From positions 6,925 through 17,828 of the forward strand of contig DFYU01000147.1 of the NCBI GenBank assembly GCA_002383415.1: a stretch of DNA of 10,904 nt. Reading direction: 5' to 3'. Source of the stretch: Geobacter sp. UBA4074 (GTDB lineage Bacteria; Desulfobacterota; Desulfuromonadia; Geobacterales; Pseudopelobacteraceae). The notes beneath the pieces are model-generated. The model saw only the letters and a list, made by a program, of their open reading frames with translations, was not told the origin of the DNA and made no database searches. Position numbers and translations under genes: made by a program. Of this stretch, positions 1-9,928 are shown piece by piece (positions within the stretch are counted from its first letter, which is position 1; each line of letters opens with the position of its first letter).

Positions 1-3152
<3,152 letters not shown>

Positions 3153-3162
3153 GAAGGGCGCG

Positions 3163-3192
3163 ATTCTAACAGAGGAAGTGCGCAAAAAGCAA
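3163..3192 (-). promoter_or_regulatory. Candidate sigma70-like promoter of smc
   Basis: On the minus strand TTGCTT (3192-3187) is followed after 18 nt by TAGAAT (3168-3163), which matches the TATAAT consensus at 5 of 6 positions. The -35 is weak (3 of 6) and overlaps the base of the nifU terminator stem. The -10 ends only 10 nt before the smc ATG. Transcription would therefore start about 3-5 nt before the ATG, leaving almost no leader. This is a consensus match by eye. Read-through from upstream is the alternative source of smc mRNA. Confidence 0.5.
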
Positions 3193-3222
3193 CGCCCCGC
3201 TGTCTGAAGACAGTGGGGCGTT
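3184..3222 (-). terminator. Intrinsic terminator after the nifU-like gene
   Basis: A 14-bp stem pairs 3191-3204 with 3209-3222 around a 4-nt loop (3205-3208), with a single G-T wobble. The GC-rich base is AACGCCCC/GGGGCGTT. On the minus strand the hairpin is followed at once by GC and then TTTTT (3188-3184). There is no T-run on the plus-strand side, so it is directional. It lies 23 bp past the nifU stop. Confidence 0.88.
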
Positions 3223-3245
3223 GTTCATGATTTGGACGACGGTGC

Positions 3246-3470
3246 CTAGCGTACCTGCTGCACCTCAACGATTTCAGGAATCTGCTCCTTGATCGCCTTT
3301 TCGATCCCCATCTTGAGGGTCATGGTGGACATCGGGCAGGAGCCACAGGCTCCCTGCAGCTTGACCTTGACGATGTTGTCTTCGGTCACCTCAACCAGTT
3401 CCACATCACCGCCGTCACGTTGCAGCATGGGACGGACTTGCTCCAGTACAGCCTGAACCTTTTCTTGCAT
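3246..3470 (-). CDS. NifU C-terminal-domain Fe-S cluster carrier/scaffold
   Basis: This is a 74-aa protein consisting only of the NifU C-terminal (Nfu) domain. It matches the family pattern along its length: an N-terminal helix (QAVLEQVRPMLQRDGGDVEL), the strand VKVKLQGACGSC, then a helix ending PEIVEVQQV. The CxxC pair is Cys42 and Cys45 (CGSCPMST). In this family the pair from two subunits binds a [4Fe-4S] cluster for transfer to apoproteins in the cytoplasm. The domains of full NifU (IscU-like and [2Fe-2S]) are absent, as usual for small stand-alone Nfu proteins. The ATG has a strong AAGGAG (3483-3478) at 8 nt. An IscR-like dyad and a -10 lie upstream and a terminator follows, so it may be its own transcription unit. 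Which proteins it serves cannot be told from the sequence. Confidence 0.93.
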   Translation of the reverse strand: MQEKVQAVLEQVRPMLQRDGGDVELVEVTEDNIVKVKLQGACGSCPMSTMTLKMGIEKAIKEQIPEIVEVQQVR

Positions 3471-3515
3471 TGCAGATCTCCTTTGTGATGATGAGCGTGA
3501 TTCGACGCCGGATTA

Positions 3516-3540
3516 ATTATGGACCTCTTTAGTCTTGTAT
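3516..3540 (-). promoter_or_regulatory. Candidate IscR/Rrf2-type operator overlapping a -10, upstream of nifU-like gene
   Basis: On the minus strand this 25-bp stretch reads ATACAAGACT, then AAAGAG, then GTCCATAAT. Compared by eye with the E. coli IscR type 1 consensus (ATASYYGACT at one end, AGTCRRSTAT at the other), 17 of 25 positions agree. The GAC...GTC core and both AT-rich ends are kept. The downstream end contains CATAAT (3521-3516), 5 of 6 to a -10, at a normal distance from the nifU start. No good -35 is visible. A second partial half-site (CCGACTGAAAAT) lies just upstream, around 3545-3557. A link between an Fe-S sensor and an Fe-S carrier gene makes sense biologically, but the match is imperfect. 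Confidence 0.4.
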
Positions 3541-3570
3541 ACCTATTTTCAGTCGGAATTGCACGAAATT

Positions 3571-5502
3571 TTACTGAGACAACTGCTCCCACTGGAGGTA
3601 CAACTGCTCCAAACGCTGGTTGAGCGCCGTGTGGCGCTCACCACTCTGCAGCCCCCGTTCAGGATCGTCAAAGAAGCCGGGGCTGTTCATCTCCGTCTCC
3701 AGATCGGCGATCAGACGTTCCACCTCAGCGATCTCGTGCTCAAGGGACTGTTGCTGCCTTTCACGGGCCTGCTCTTCTTTCTTGCGCCGCTTTTGCTCCT
3801 CACGGTCCTTGACTACCGGGGCATGGGGTATGGGGCATGGGTCGACGTGGGGCGCCGTTTTTTCCTGCCCCTTGCCCCCTGATCCTTGCCCCGGTAGTAC
3901 GGCAGCTTCCTTTTTACTCAGATAGTATTCGTAATCACCGTAGTAGTCGGTCAGCTTGCCATCACCCACCTCCACGATGCGGGTGGCCAGGCCGTTCACA
4001 AAGTAGCGGTCGTGGGAGACGAAGACCACCGTGCCATCGAATCCCTTCAGGGCATCCAGCAGCACCTCCTTGCTGAACAGGTCCAGATGGTTAGTGGGCT
4101 CGTCCATCAGCAGCAGGTTGGAGGGACGCAGCAGCATCTTGGCCAGGGCCAACCGGTTGCGCTCACCGCCAGAGAGCACCGCCACCTTTTTATGGATATC
4201 GTCGCCGGAGAACAGAAAGGCCCCCAGGATATCGCGCAGCTTGGGCACCATCTCGTAGGGACAGTCGTGGTACAGCTCGTCATAGGCTGTTTTTGCGCCG
4301 TCCAGCACGTTGGCCTGATCCTGTGCGAAATAATCGGCCACCACATTATGGCCGACCGTCAGCTGTCCGCTCTGGTAGACGCCGCCGGCCAGCACCGCCA
4401 TAAGGGTGGACTTGCCAGCGCCGTTGTGCCCCACCAGGGCCACCCGCTCACCCTTTTCGACCGTCAGGTTGATCTGGTCAAGCACCACCTTGGAGCCGTA
4501 GGCCCGGGTCAGGTGCTTGAGTTCCAGCACGATCCGGCCGCTCTTGGGTGCCTGGGGAAACTGGAAACGGATCTTTTTGCGCTCCGGCGGCAGCTCAATC
4601 CGCTCGATCTTTTCCAGCTGCTTGATACGGGACTGCACCAGCGAGGCCTTGTTGGCCTGGTAGCGGAAGCGCTTGATAAAGTCTTCCGTCTTCTGGACCT
4701 CTTCGTCCTGCAGCCGTTTCGCCTCCCGCAGCGCCGCCACCCGCTCTTCCCGCTGTACCAGGTAGCTGGAATAGGAACAGTGGTAATCGGCGATGGTGTG
4801 GTTCCAGACCTCGGCGATCCGGCTACAGACCTGATCCATGAAGAAACGGTCGTGGGAGACCAGGATCACCGAGCCGGGGTAACTGCAGAGGTACTGCTCC
4901 AGCCAGTTGCGGGCCTCGATATCCAGGTGGTTGGTCGGCTCGTCCAGCAATAACACGTCCGGCTTTTGCAGCAGCAGGCGGGCCAGGGCGATCCGCATCT
5001 GCCAGCCGCCGGAGAACTCGCCGCAGTCACGGTGCCAGTCTTCCTGCGTAAAGCCCAGCCCCCGCAACACGCTGCCGATCTCGGCCTCCATGGTGTAACC
5101 ACCCCGGTGGCGGAACTGTTCCTGCAGCTCCCCGTAGCGATGCAACTGGCTGTGATGCTCGGCCCCATCGTGGGGCAGCTGTTCCAGCTGGACTCCCAGC
5201 TGGTGCAGCTCCTGCTCCAGAGCCAACAGATCGGACAGCGCTGAGCGGGCCTCGTGAAACAGCTTGCGACCGCTGGTGACAATGCCGTCCTGGGGCAGGT
5301 AGGCGGCCCGGGCCCCCTTGGCCAGCTGGATATCGCCGCTGGACGATTCCTCCAGTCCGGCGATGATCTTCATCAGGGTCGATTTACCGGCGCCGTTTTC
5401 ACCGATCAAGGCCACCCGCTCACCCTTCCGCAGGTGCCAGGAAATGTTCGCAAACAGAACGCGGCCAGCAAAATCTTTCGACAGGTTGACGAGTTGGAGC
5501 AT
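3571..5502 (-). CDS. ABC-F family ATPase (ribosome-associated, EttA/Uup/YheS-like)
   Basis: This is a soluble protein of 643 aa with two ABC cassettes and no membrane segment, the layout of ABC-F translation factors that act at the ribosomal E site. Cassette 1 has Walker A GENGAGKST (34-42), signature FSGGW (163-167) and Walker B LLLDEPTNHLD (184-194). Cassette 2 has GHNGAGKST (358-366), LSGGER (443-448) and LLLMDEPTNHLD (463-474). Both have the SHDR H-loop (216-219 and 496-499). The charged inter-domain linker, about 245-320, is the P-site-tRNA-interaction region of the family. After cassette 2 comes a Gly/Pro-rich stretch (535-564) encoded by an inverted repeat, then a charged coiled-coil C-terminus (about 566-643). 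The ATG lies one base past the preceding ATPase stop (TAATATG) with no clear Shine-Dalgarno, so translational coupling is likely. The exact subfamily, and any antibiotic-protection role, cannot be assigned. Confidence 0.95.
   Translation of the reverse strand: MLQLVNLSKDFAGRVLFANISWHLRKGERVALIGENGAGKSTLMKIIAGLEESSSGDIQLAKGARAAYLPQDGIVTSGRKLFHEARSALSDLLALEQELHQLGVQLEQLPHDGAEHHSQLHRYGELQEQFRHRGGYTMEAEIGSVLRGLGFTQEDWHRDCGEFSGGWQMRIALARLLLQKPDVLLLDEPTNHLDIEARNWLEQYLCSYPGSVILVSHDRFFMDQVCSRIAEVWNHTIADYHCSYSSYLVQREERVAALREAKRLQDEEVQKTEDFIKRFRYQANKASLVQSRIKQLEKIERIELPPERKKIRFQFPQAPKSGRIVLELKHLTRAYGSKVVLDQINLTVEKGERVALVGHNGAGKSTLMAVLAGGVYQSGQLTVGHNVVADYFAQDQANVLDGAKTAYDELYHDCPYEMVPKLRDILGAFLFSGDDIHKKVAVLSGGERNRLALAKMLLRPSNLLLMDEPTNHLDLFSKEVLLDALKGFDGTVVFVSHDRYFVNGLATRIVEVGDGKLTDYYGDYEYYLSKKEAAVLPGQGSGGKGQEKTAPHVDPCPIPHAPVVKDREEQKRRKKEEQARERQQQSLEHEIAEVERLIADLETEMNSPGFFDDPERGLQSGERHTALNQRLEQLYLQWEQLSQ
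3812..3898. repeat. 87-bp imperfect inverted repeat of degenerate heptamers, inside the ABC-F gene
   Basis: The outer arms are perfect 12-bp inverted copies: ACTACCGGGGCA (3812-3823) and TGCCCCGGTAGT (3887-3898). Each arm also carries head-to-tail heptamers of the form GGGGYAW. On the plus strand these are GGGGCAT, GGGGTAT, GGGGCAT (3818-3838). On the minus strand they are GGGGCAA, GGATCAG, GGGGCAA, GGGGCAG (3892-3865). The centre (about 3842-3864) is not repeated. The 87 bp equal 29 codons, so the host frame is kept. It encodes a Gly/Gln/Lys-rich then Pro/His-rich segment unlike the charged sequence on either side. It looks like a small palindromic insertion sequence or spreading repeat; its mobility is not shown. 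Confidence 0.8.
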
Positions 5503-5503
5503 A

Positions 5504-6193
5504 TTAGAAATTCTGGTCCGTATCGGTAACGATGGCGCCGTCGCGGAAGGTGATCCGACGGGAGGCGTACTCAGCCACCTCTGGTTCGTGGGTGATCATC
5601 ACGATGGTGATCCCCTGGCGGTTGAGTTCGCTGAAGAGTTGCATGATCTCGTGGGTGGTGGTTGTGTCCAGATTGCCGGTCGGTTCGTCGGCCAGGATCA
5701 CGGCCGGCTGATTGACCAGGGCACGGGCGATGGCTACCCGTTGTTGCTGCCCCCCGGAAAGCTGGGCGCTGGTGTGATGGGTGCGCTCACCCAGGCCGAC
5801 CAGTTCAAGCGCTGCCAGGGCCCGTTGATGGCGTTCAGCGGCCGGCACCAGGGCGTAGATCAGTGGCAGTTCAACGTTTTCGAGCGCCGTGGTGCGTGGT
5901 AACAGGTTGAAGCCCTGGAACACGAAGCCCAGTTTTCGGTTTCGCACCTCAGCCAGCTGGTCCGGCATCATACCGGCAGTGTCGATGCCGTCCAGCCAGT
6001 AGGTGCCGCTGGTGGGCCGGTCCAGGCAGCCCAGGGTGTTCATGCAGGTAGATTTTCCACTGCCCGAGGCCCCCATGATTGCCACAAACTCCCCTTGCTG
6101 AATGGTAAACGAGACTCCGCGCAACGCCTCCACGGCGTGGTCCCCCTCGCCGAAGACCCGGCGGATATCCTGTAGCTTGATTACATCGGGCAT
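5504..6193 (-). CDS. ABC transporter ATP-binding protein, MacB/LolD type
   Basis: This is a 229-aa single-cassette ATPase of the MacB/LolD/FtsE group. These proteins drive mechanotransmission permeases that move lipoproteins, peptides or drugs at the inner-membrane/periplasm boundary. Visible motifs are Walker A GASGSGKST (41-49), NTLGCLDRPTSGTYWLDG (52-69, typical of MacB-like proteins), Q-loop Gln93 in FVFQGFNLLP, signature LSGGQQQR (145-152), Walker B VILADEPTGNLD (165-176) and H-loop His202 in MITHEP. It is full length for a stand-alone ATPase. The start lies 3 bp after the rlmH stop with no clear Shine-Dalgarno, suggesting coupling. No permease or periplasmic adaptor is adjacent: rlmH is upstream and an ABC-F gene downstream. 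Its partner must be encoded elsewhere, and the substrate cannot be named. Confidence 0.93.
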   Translation of the reverse strand: MPDVIKLQDIRRVFGEGDHAVEALRGVSFTIQQGEFVAIMGASGSGKSTCMNTLGCLDRPTSGTYWLDGIDTAGMMPDQLAEVRNRKLGFVFQGFNLLPRTTALENVELPLIYALVPAAERHQRALAALELVGLGERTHHTSAQLSGGQQQRVAIARALVNQPAVILADEPTGNLDTTTTHEIMQLFSELNRQGITIVMITHEPEVAEYASRRITFRDGAIVTDTDQNF

Positions 6194-6196
6194 GGT

Positions 6197-6658
6197 CTAG
6201 TGGTGATAGGGCTCGTTATTCAGGATGGTGCAGGCCCGGTATATCTGCTCCAGCAGAAAGGGGCGCACCATCTGGTGGGTAAAGGTCATGGCCGACAGGG
6301 CCAGCACTCTGGCGGCCCGGTTACGCACCTCATCACTGAAGCCATAGGCGCCGCCGATGGCAAAGGCCAATTCAGCGGTGCCATTGTCACGTTGCTTGCC
6401 TATAAACTCGGCGAACTGCACCGACGTCATCTGCTGGCCGCGCTCATCCAGTACCACCAGCACCGTCTGCGGTGCAAGCTGCTTCAACAGACGTTCCCCC
6501 TCGCGGCGGCGCCCCTCTTGCTGGGTGGCGTCTTTCTCGTCCTTCAGCTCGTCAAGCGTCAGCGGCAGGTAGCGCCCAACCCGGGTGGCATACTCTGTCA
6601 CCCCGTTTTTGATCCAGGCCTCACGGGTCTTGCCAAGCCAAAGCACACGTAGTTTCAA
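6197..6658 (-). CDS. rlmH: 23S rRNA pseudouridine(1915) N3-methyltransferase RlmH
   Basis: RlmH is a small SPOUT-fold SAM methyltransferase that methylates pseudouridine 1915 in helix 69 of 23S rRNA on assembled 70S ribosomes. The 153-aa length fits the family. Signature blocks are LDERGQQMTS (70-79), the SAM-knot loop IGGAYGFSDE (101-110), LSAMTFTHQMVR (121-132) and the C-terminal RACTILNNEPYHH (141-153), which ends in the conserved Tyr-His. The start codon is TTG (6658-6656). An in-frame TAA sits two codons upstream (6664-6662), the family N-terminus is MKLRVLWLGKT, and a GGAA lies at suitable spacing, so TTG is nearly forced. It begins 12 bp after the rsfS stop, in the common rsfS-rlmH order. 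Confidence 0.96.
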   Translation of the reverse strand: MKLRVLWLGKTREAWIKNGVTEYATRVGRYLPLTLDELKDEKDATQQEGRRREGERLLKQLAPQTVLVVLDERGQQMTSVQFAEFIGKQRDNGTAELAFAIGGAYGFSDEVRNRAARVLALSAMTFTHQMVRPFLLEQIYRACTILNNEPYHH

Positions 6659-6670
6659 AGCTTATTCCGA

Positions 6671-7087
6671 TCAGATAGTGAACGATGCTGCATTGGCGGC
6701 AATGGTGGCCTGCAGGTCCGGCGGCAGTTCAACCGGCTCGCCTTTTTCCCACAGCCCATCCAGGTCGTAGCGACGACGCTGTTCTTCATGGAAGATATGC
6801 ACCAGCACATCACTGTAATCCATCACGATCCACTTGCCGTCCGTCTCGCCCTCGATCTCCTGCACCTTGCCGTACTTCTTCAGCTCCTTGCGGATATGGT
6901 CACAGATGGCCTGATTCTGCCTGTCTGACTGACCGGAGACAATCACCAGCAGGTCGGCGATGGTGCTGATGCGGGTGATATCCAGCACGCGGATGTCGTA
7001 CCCCTTTTTGTCCGCCGCCAGCTCTGCGCAGCGTATGGCCCGCTCGCGGGCGCTGAGGGTAGGTTTTTCTGTTTTTTGATCGCTCAT
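6671..7087 (-). CDS. rsfS: Ribosomal silencing factor RsfS (Iojap family)
   Basis: RsfS binds ribosomal protein uL14 on the 50S subunit and blocks subunit joining, lowering translation when nutrients are short. The 138-aa protein has the Iojap/DUF143 pattern: a helix with CAELAADKKGYDIRVLDI (20-37), IADLLVIVSGQSDRQNQAI (43-61), the strand GKWIVMDYSDVLVHIF (84-99) and RRRYDLDGLW (104-113). The first 12 or so residues are a short polar extension. The ATG overlaps the nadD stop by 4 bp (ATGA). Its nearest purine-rich stretch, AAAGGG, is rather far upstream, so coupling to nadD translation is likely. The nadD-rsfS-rlmH order is common in bacteria and supports the call. Confidence 0.96.
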   Translation of the reverse strand: MSDQKTEKPTLSARERAIRCAELAADKKGYDIRVLDITRISTIADLLVIVSGQSDRQNQAICDHIRKELKKYGKVQEIEGETDGKWIVMDYSDVLVHIFHEEQRRRYDLDGLWEKGEPVELPPDLQATIAANAASFTI

Positions 7088-7725
7088 GTTCGGTACAACC
7101 CTTTCTGGGCAATGTAGTTTTCCACTGCCGACGGCAACAGATAGCGCAGTGTACGCCCTGCTGCCACTAATGATCTCAGGCGGCTGGAGGAAATTTCCAG
7201 ACGACTGTCTTCCACAAACTGAATAGCGTTACCACTGCTGTGACGCAGCAGGTGCGGCCCTTCCTGGCTGAAGTTCGGCTGCACCGCGTCAGGCAACTGC
7301 TGGATCGGGTCGGTTACCAGGCTGCCAGGACGTGCCACCACCACCAGCGAGGCGAGCTCGAACAAGTCCGCATACCGGTGCCACAGGCCAAGTTCCAGGA
7401 ACGAGTCACTGCCGATGATGAAGTGCAGCTCATCAGTGGGACGCTCCTGCCGCAGCGCCGTCAGGGTCTCCACCGTATAGGATTTCCCCTCACGCCGGGC
7501 CTCGATGTCGCTGATGCCAAAGCCGGGATTGTCGGCAATGGCCAGTGTAACCATTGCAAAGCGCTGCTGAAAGGGCACCGCCCCTTCCACCGGTTTGTGG
7601 GGAGGATCCATGGCCGGGATAAACAGTACCTGATCCAGCTCTGCAGCCTCACGGGCCGCCTCAGCAATACGCAGATGGGCCAGGTGAATCGGATTAAAGG
7701 TGCCGCCCAGGATACCCAGTTTCAT
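7084..7725 (-). CDS. nadD: Nicotinate-nucleotide adenylyltransferase NadD
   Basis: NadD transfers AMP from ATP to nicotinate mononucleotide, giving deamido-NAD, the penultimate step of NAD synthesis. The protein is 213 aa with a nucleotidyltransferase Rossmann fold. Visible motifs are GGTFNPIHLAH (7-17, with the paired His), PPHK (41-44), the FIIGSDSFLEL block (102-112) and the C-terminal ISSSRLR (178-184), followed by LLPSAVENYIAQKGLY. I chose the ATG at 7725, not the in-frame one at 7791. The shorter form starts exactly at the family N-terminus MKLGILGGTF and has GGGG a few bases upstream. The longer form would overlap the end of rnd. It follows rnd by 17 bp and overlaps rsfS by 4 bp. Confidence 0.97.
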   Translation of the reverse strand: MKLGILGGTFNPIHLAHLRIAEAAREAAELDQVLFIPAMDPPHKPVEGAVPFQQRFAMVTLAIADNPGFGISDIEARREGKSYTVETLTALRQERPTDELHFIIGSDSFLELGLWHRYADLFELASLVVVARPGSLVTDPIQQLPDAVQPNFSQEGPHLLRHSSGNAIQFVEDSRLEISSSRLRSLVAAGRTLRYLLPSAVENYIAQKGLYRT

Positions 7726-7742
7726 CACGTACCCCGCGCCGG

Positions 7743-8879
7743 TTACGAATCGGTTGGTTGAGCCAGTAGCTGCACGAGTGTTGCTCCCCACAACGCCAGC
7801 TGCCAGCGACGAATGCCCGGCACCGCAGCCAGCTGCTCAATGCTTTCGGGACGCTGCTCCGCAATCCGTTCCAGAAGCCAGTTGGGCGCCACGAGTCCGG
7901 TGGCCAGCTGCAGTGCTGCGCTCAACTGCTCACGCCACTTTTTCAGCTGCGCGATCCTGGCCTTGATGCCGGGATTCGGTTCGCCCTTGCTGCGCGGAAA
8001 GCGCGGCAACTGACCCTCGGGTAGCTCCAGGCCGCGCTGCACTGCAGCTTCCAGCAGCCCGCCGTAGCGCTTGAGCACCCGTGGCGTCAGACCCTGCACT
8101 TCGCTCAGTTCATGAACGGTGCGCAGCTGACGCTCAGCAATAACAAGCAACGATTCCGAAGACATAACCTTGAATGGCGGACGATCAAGCTGCCGTGCCT
8201 GGCTGTCCCGCAGCTGCAGGAGCTGCTCCAGAATCGCCAGGTTCCGTCGCTGTAGCTTTCCGGCACCTTTACAGTGCAGGAACAGCGGTCCCTCACCCTT
8301 GTCCACCATCCGGTTAGCTGCCACCAGTGCGCATTCTTCGGCCACCCATCCGCTACGTCCCAGTTCTTCGACCTTTGCACGCAGGCTATCAGCCAGCTGC
8401 AGCAGGTGGGCTGTGTCATGGGCGGCGTAGTTGGCCATGTCAGCGGTCAACGGACGCTGGCTCCAGTCAGCCTTCTGGAAGCGTTTGTCCAGCTCAACGC
8501 CGAAGTGGCTGCGCAGCAGTGCGGCAAGTCCAAACTCAGTGAGTCCTATGAACTGAGCTGCGATCATAGTGTCGTACATACGGCCGACACTGATACCAAA
8601 ATCGCGGTGCAGCGAACGGATGTCGTAATCGCCGCCATGAAACACGATCAGCCGCTCAGGATCGGCCAGCAGTGACCCGAGCGGTGCCAGATCATTCAGC
8701 AGCAGCGGATCGATCAACCAGGTGGCGCTGCGGGTGGACAGCTGTAGCAGGCAGACCTTTTCACGGTAGTGGTGCAGTGAGTCGGCCTCAAGATCAAGGG
8801 CCAGTTCAGGCTCATCTCGCAGCCCGTGGCAGACTTCAGACAGTTTTCGTTCGCATTCAATCAGCGTGTGGCCTGGCAT
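7743..8879 (-). CDS. rnd: Ribonuclease D (DEDD 3'-5' exonuclease with HRDC domain)
   Basis: RNase D trims 3' ends of tRNA precursors and other structured RNAs. The 378-aa protein carries the DEDD exonuclease fold. Exo I is LDLEAD (Asp29, Glu31), Exo II is HGGDYDIRSLH (Asp86) and Exo III is NYAAHDTAHLL (Tyr151, Asp155), the DEDDy form. DTMIAAQFIGL (103-113) and LDKRFQKADWSQRPL (130-144) are typical of the family. An HRDC nucleic-acid-binding domain lies at about 223-283, followed by a basic stretch and a second helical region to the end. A TTG at 8888 overlapping the mqnC stop is possible, but the ATG at 8879 has AAGGAG about 10 nt upstream. That motif would be only 2 nt from the TTG. The start lies 5 bp after mqnC. 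Confidence 0.95.
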   Translation of the reverse strand: MPGHTLIECERKLSEVCHGLRDEPELALDLEADSLHHYREKVCLLQLSTRSATWLIDPLLLNDLAPLGSLLADPERLIVFHGGDYDIRSLHRDFGISVGRMYDTMIAAQFIGLTEFGLAALLRSHFGVELDKRFQKADWSQRPLTADMANYAAHDTAHLLQLADSLRAKVEELGRSGWVAEECALVAANRMVDKGEGPLFLHCKGAGKLQRRNLAILEQLLQLRDSQARQLDRPPFKVMSSESLLVIAERQLRTVHELSEVQGLTPRVLKRYGGLLEAAVQRGLELPEGQLPRFPRSKGEPNPGIKARIAQLKKWREQLSAALQLATGLVAPNWLLERIAEQRPESIEQLAAVPGIRRWQLALWGATLVQLLAQPTDS

Positions 8880-8884
8880 CCGCT

Positions 8885-9928
8885 TCAAAACTCCTTCACG
8901 ATTCTGTAGCCGGTGTCACGTTGCGCCGCCCTGAAGCCGGCGCCTTGAATCAGCTCAACCATCTCCTGCTGCGACATGCGGAAGCTGCAACCGGCAGCGG
9001 CCACCACGTTTTCCTCCAGCATGGTGCCACCCAGGTCGTTGGCGCCGAAAAACAGCGCCACCTGCGCCAGCTTGGCTCCCTGGGTCACCCAGCTGGCCTG
9101 GATGCTGGCGATGTTATCCAGCACGATCCGCGACAATGCCAACACCTTCAGATATTCGACGCCAGTGGCGGTTTCTCCACCTAGCTCTGTGTTTCCGGGC
9201 TGGTACGTCCAGGGAATGAACGCTGTGAAGGAGCCACCCTGCTCCTGCATCGCTCGCACCCTGAACAGGTGTTCAACGATCTGTTCCGGGGTCTCTTTGC
9301 TGCCAAACATCATAGTGGCGGTGGTGGACATACCCAATGCAGCGGCTGTCAGCATCACCTCACCCCAGCGCTGCCAGCCGATCTTTTTGGGCGAGATGCT
9401 CTGACGCACTTCGTCCACCAGGATCTCGGCCCCTCCGCCCGGCACGGAATCAAGTCCAGCCAGCTTGAGGCGGCTCAAAACCTCTGTGATACTGAGCGTA
9501 TGCCGGTCAGCCAGGTGGCAGATCTCGGCTGGCGACAGGGAATGGTTCTGTACCAGCGGAAAGCGCCGCTTGATATCGCGGAACAGATTCTCGAAGTACT
9601 CTATACCGATCTCCGGGTGTAGGCCGCCCTGCATCAGCAGTTGCGTGCCGCCCCGCTCCACCAGTTCCGCGATCTTTGCAAAGATGGCTTCGTAATCCAG
9701 CAGATAGGCATCCGCTGCGTCGATATCGCGGTAAAAGGCGCAGAACGAACAGCGGGATTCGCAGACATTGGTATAGTTGACGTTGCGGTCCACCACAAAG
9801 GTGACCCGGTTATCCGGATGCAAGCGTCGCCTGATGGCGTCCGCCCACTTGCCCAGCTGGAGCAGATCACCGTGTACGAGCAGTTCCAGCGCTTGTGTGC
9901 GGTCTATGGTTTCTGGCGCTCTGTTCAT
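8885..9928 (-). CDS. mqnC: Cyclic dehypoxanthine futalosine synthase MqnC (radical SAM)
   Basis: MqnC is the radical-SAM cyclase of the futalosine route to menaquinone. It turns dehypoxanthine futalosine into its cyclic form. The 347-aa protein shows the start of the radical-SAM barrel at VTFVVDRNVNYTNVC (42-56) and the cluster motif CxxxCxxC at Cys56, Cys60 and Cys63. It continues with FCAFYR, LLMQGGLHPE (97-106), LDSVPGGGAEIL (159-170) and the C-terminal ANDLGGTMLEENVV (296-309). The DRNVNYTNVC opening and GLHPE separate it best from the related MqnE. The ATG overlaps the ybgC stop by 4 bp, with GAGGTG about 8 nt upstream. No other mqn gene is in the window, so the rest of the pathway must lie elsewhere. 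It implies menaquinone-based, probably anaerobic, respiration. Confidence 0.94.
   Translation of the reverse strand: MNRAPETIDRTQALELLVHGDLLQLGKWADAIRRRLHPDNRVTFVVDRNVNYTNVCESRCSFCAFYRDIDAADAYLLDYEAIFAKIAELVERGGTQLLMQGGLHPEIGIEYFENLFRDIKRRFPLVQNHSLSPAEICHLADRHTLSITEVLSRLKLAGLDSVPGGGAEILVDEVRQSISPKKIGWQRWGEVMLTAAALGMSTTATMMFGSKETPEQIVEHLFRVRAMQEQGGSFTAFIPWTYQPGNTELGGETATGVEYLKVLALSRIVLDNIASIQASWVTQGAKLAQVALFFGANDLGGTMLEENVVAAAGCSFRMSQQEMVELIQGAGFRAAQRDTGYRIVKEF

Noticed and set aside
3471..3570. Possible terminator between the ABC-F gene and nifU-like gene
   Set aside because: Only a trivial AATT/AATT pairing near 3557-3570 is visible, with no GC-rich stem and T-run. Read-through from the eight-gene run into nifU therefore remains possible.
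4012..4953. Long plus-strand open frame (313 codons) opposite the ABC-F gene
   Set aside because: It is antisense to conserved ABC cassette motifs, and the translation reads as a shadow of a GC-rich gene. No ribosome binding site or known domain is visible.
6200..6652. Plus-strand open frame (150 codons) covering nearly all of rlmH
   Set aside because: It is an exact antisense shadow of rlmH, which has all its family motifs on the minus strand.
7726..7791. Upstream extension of nadD to 7791
   Set aside because: It overlaps the end of rnd and adds residues before the conserved MKLGILGGTF start.
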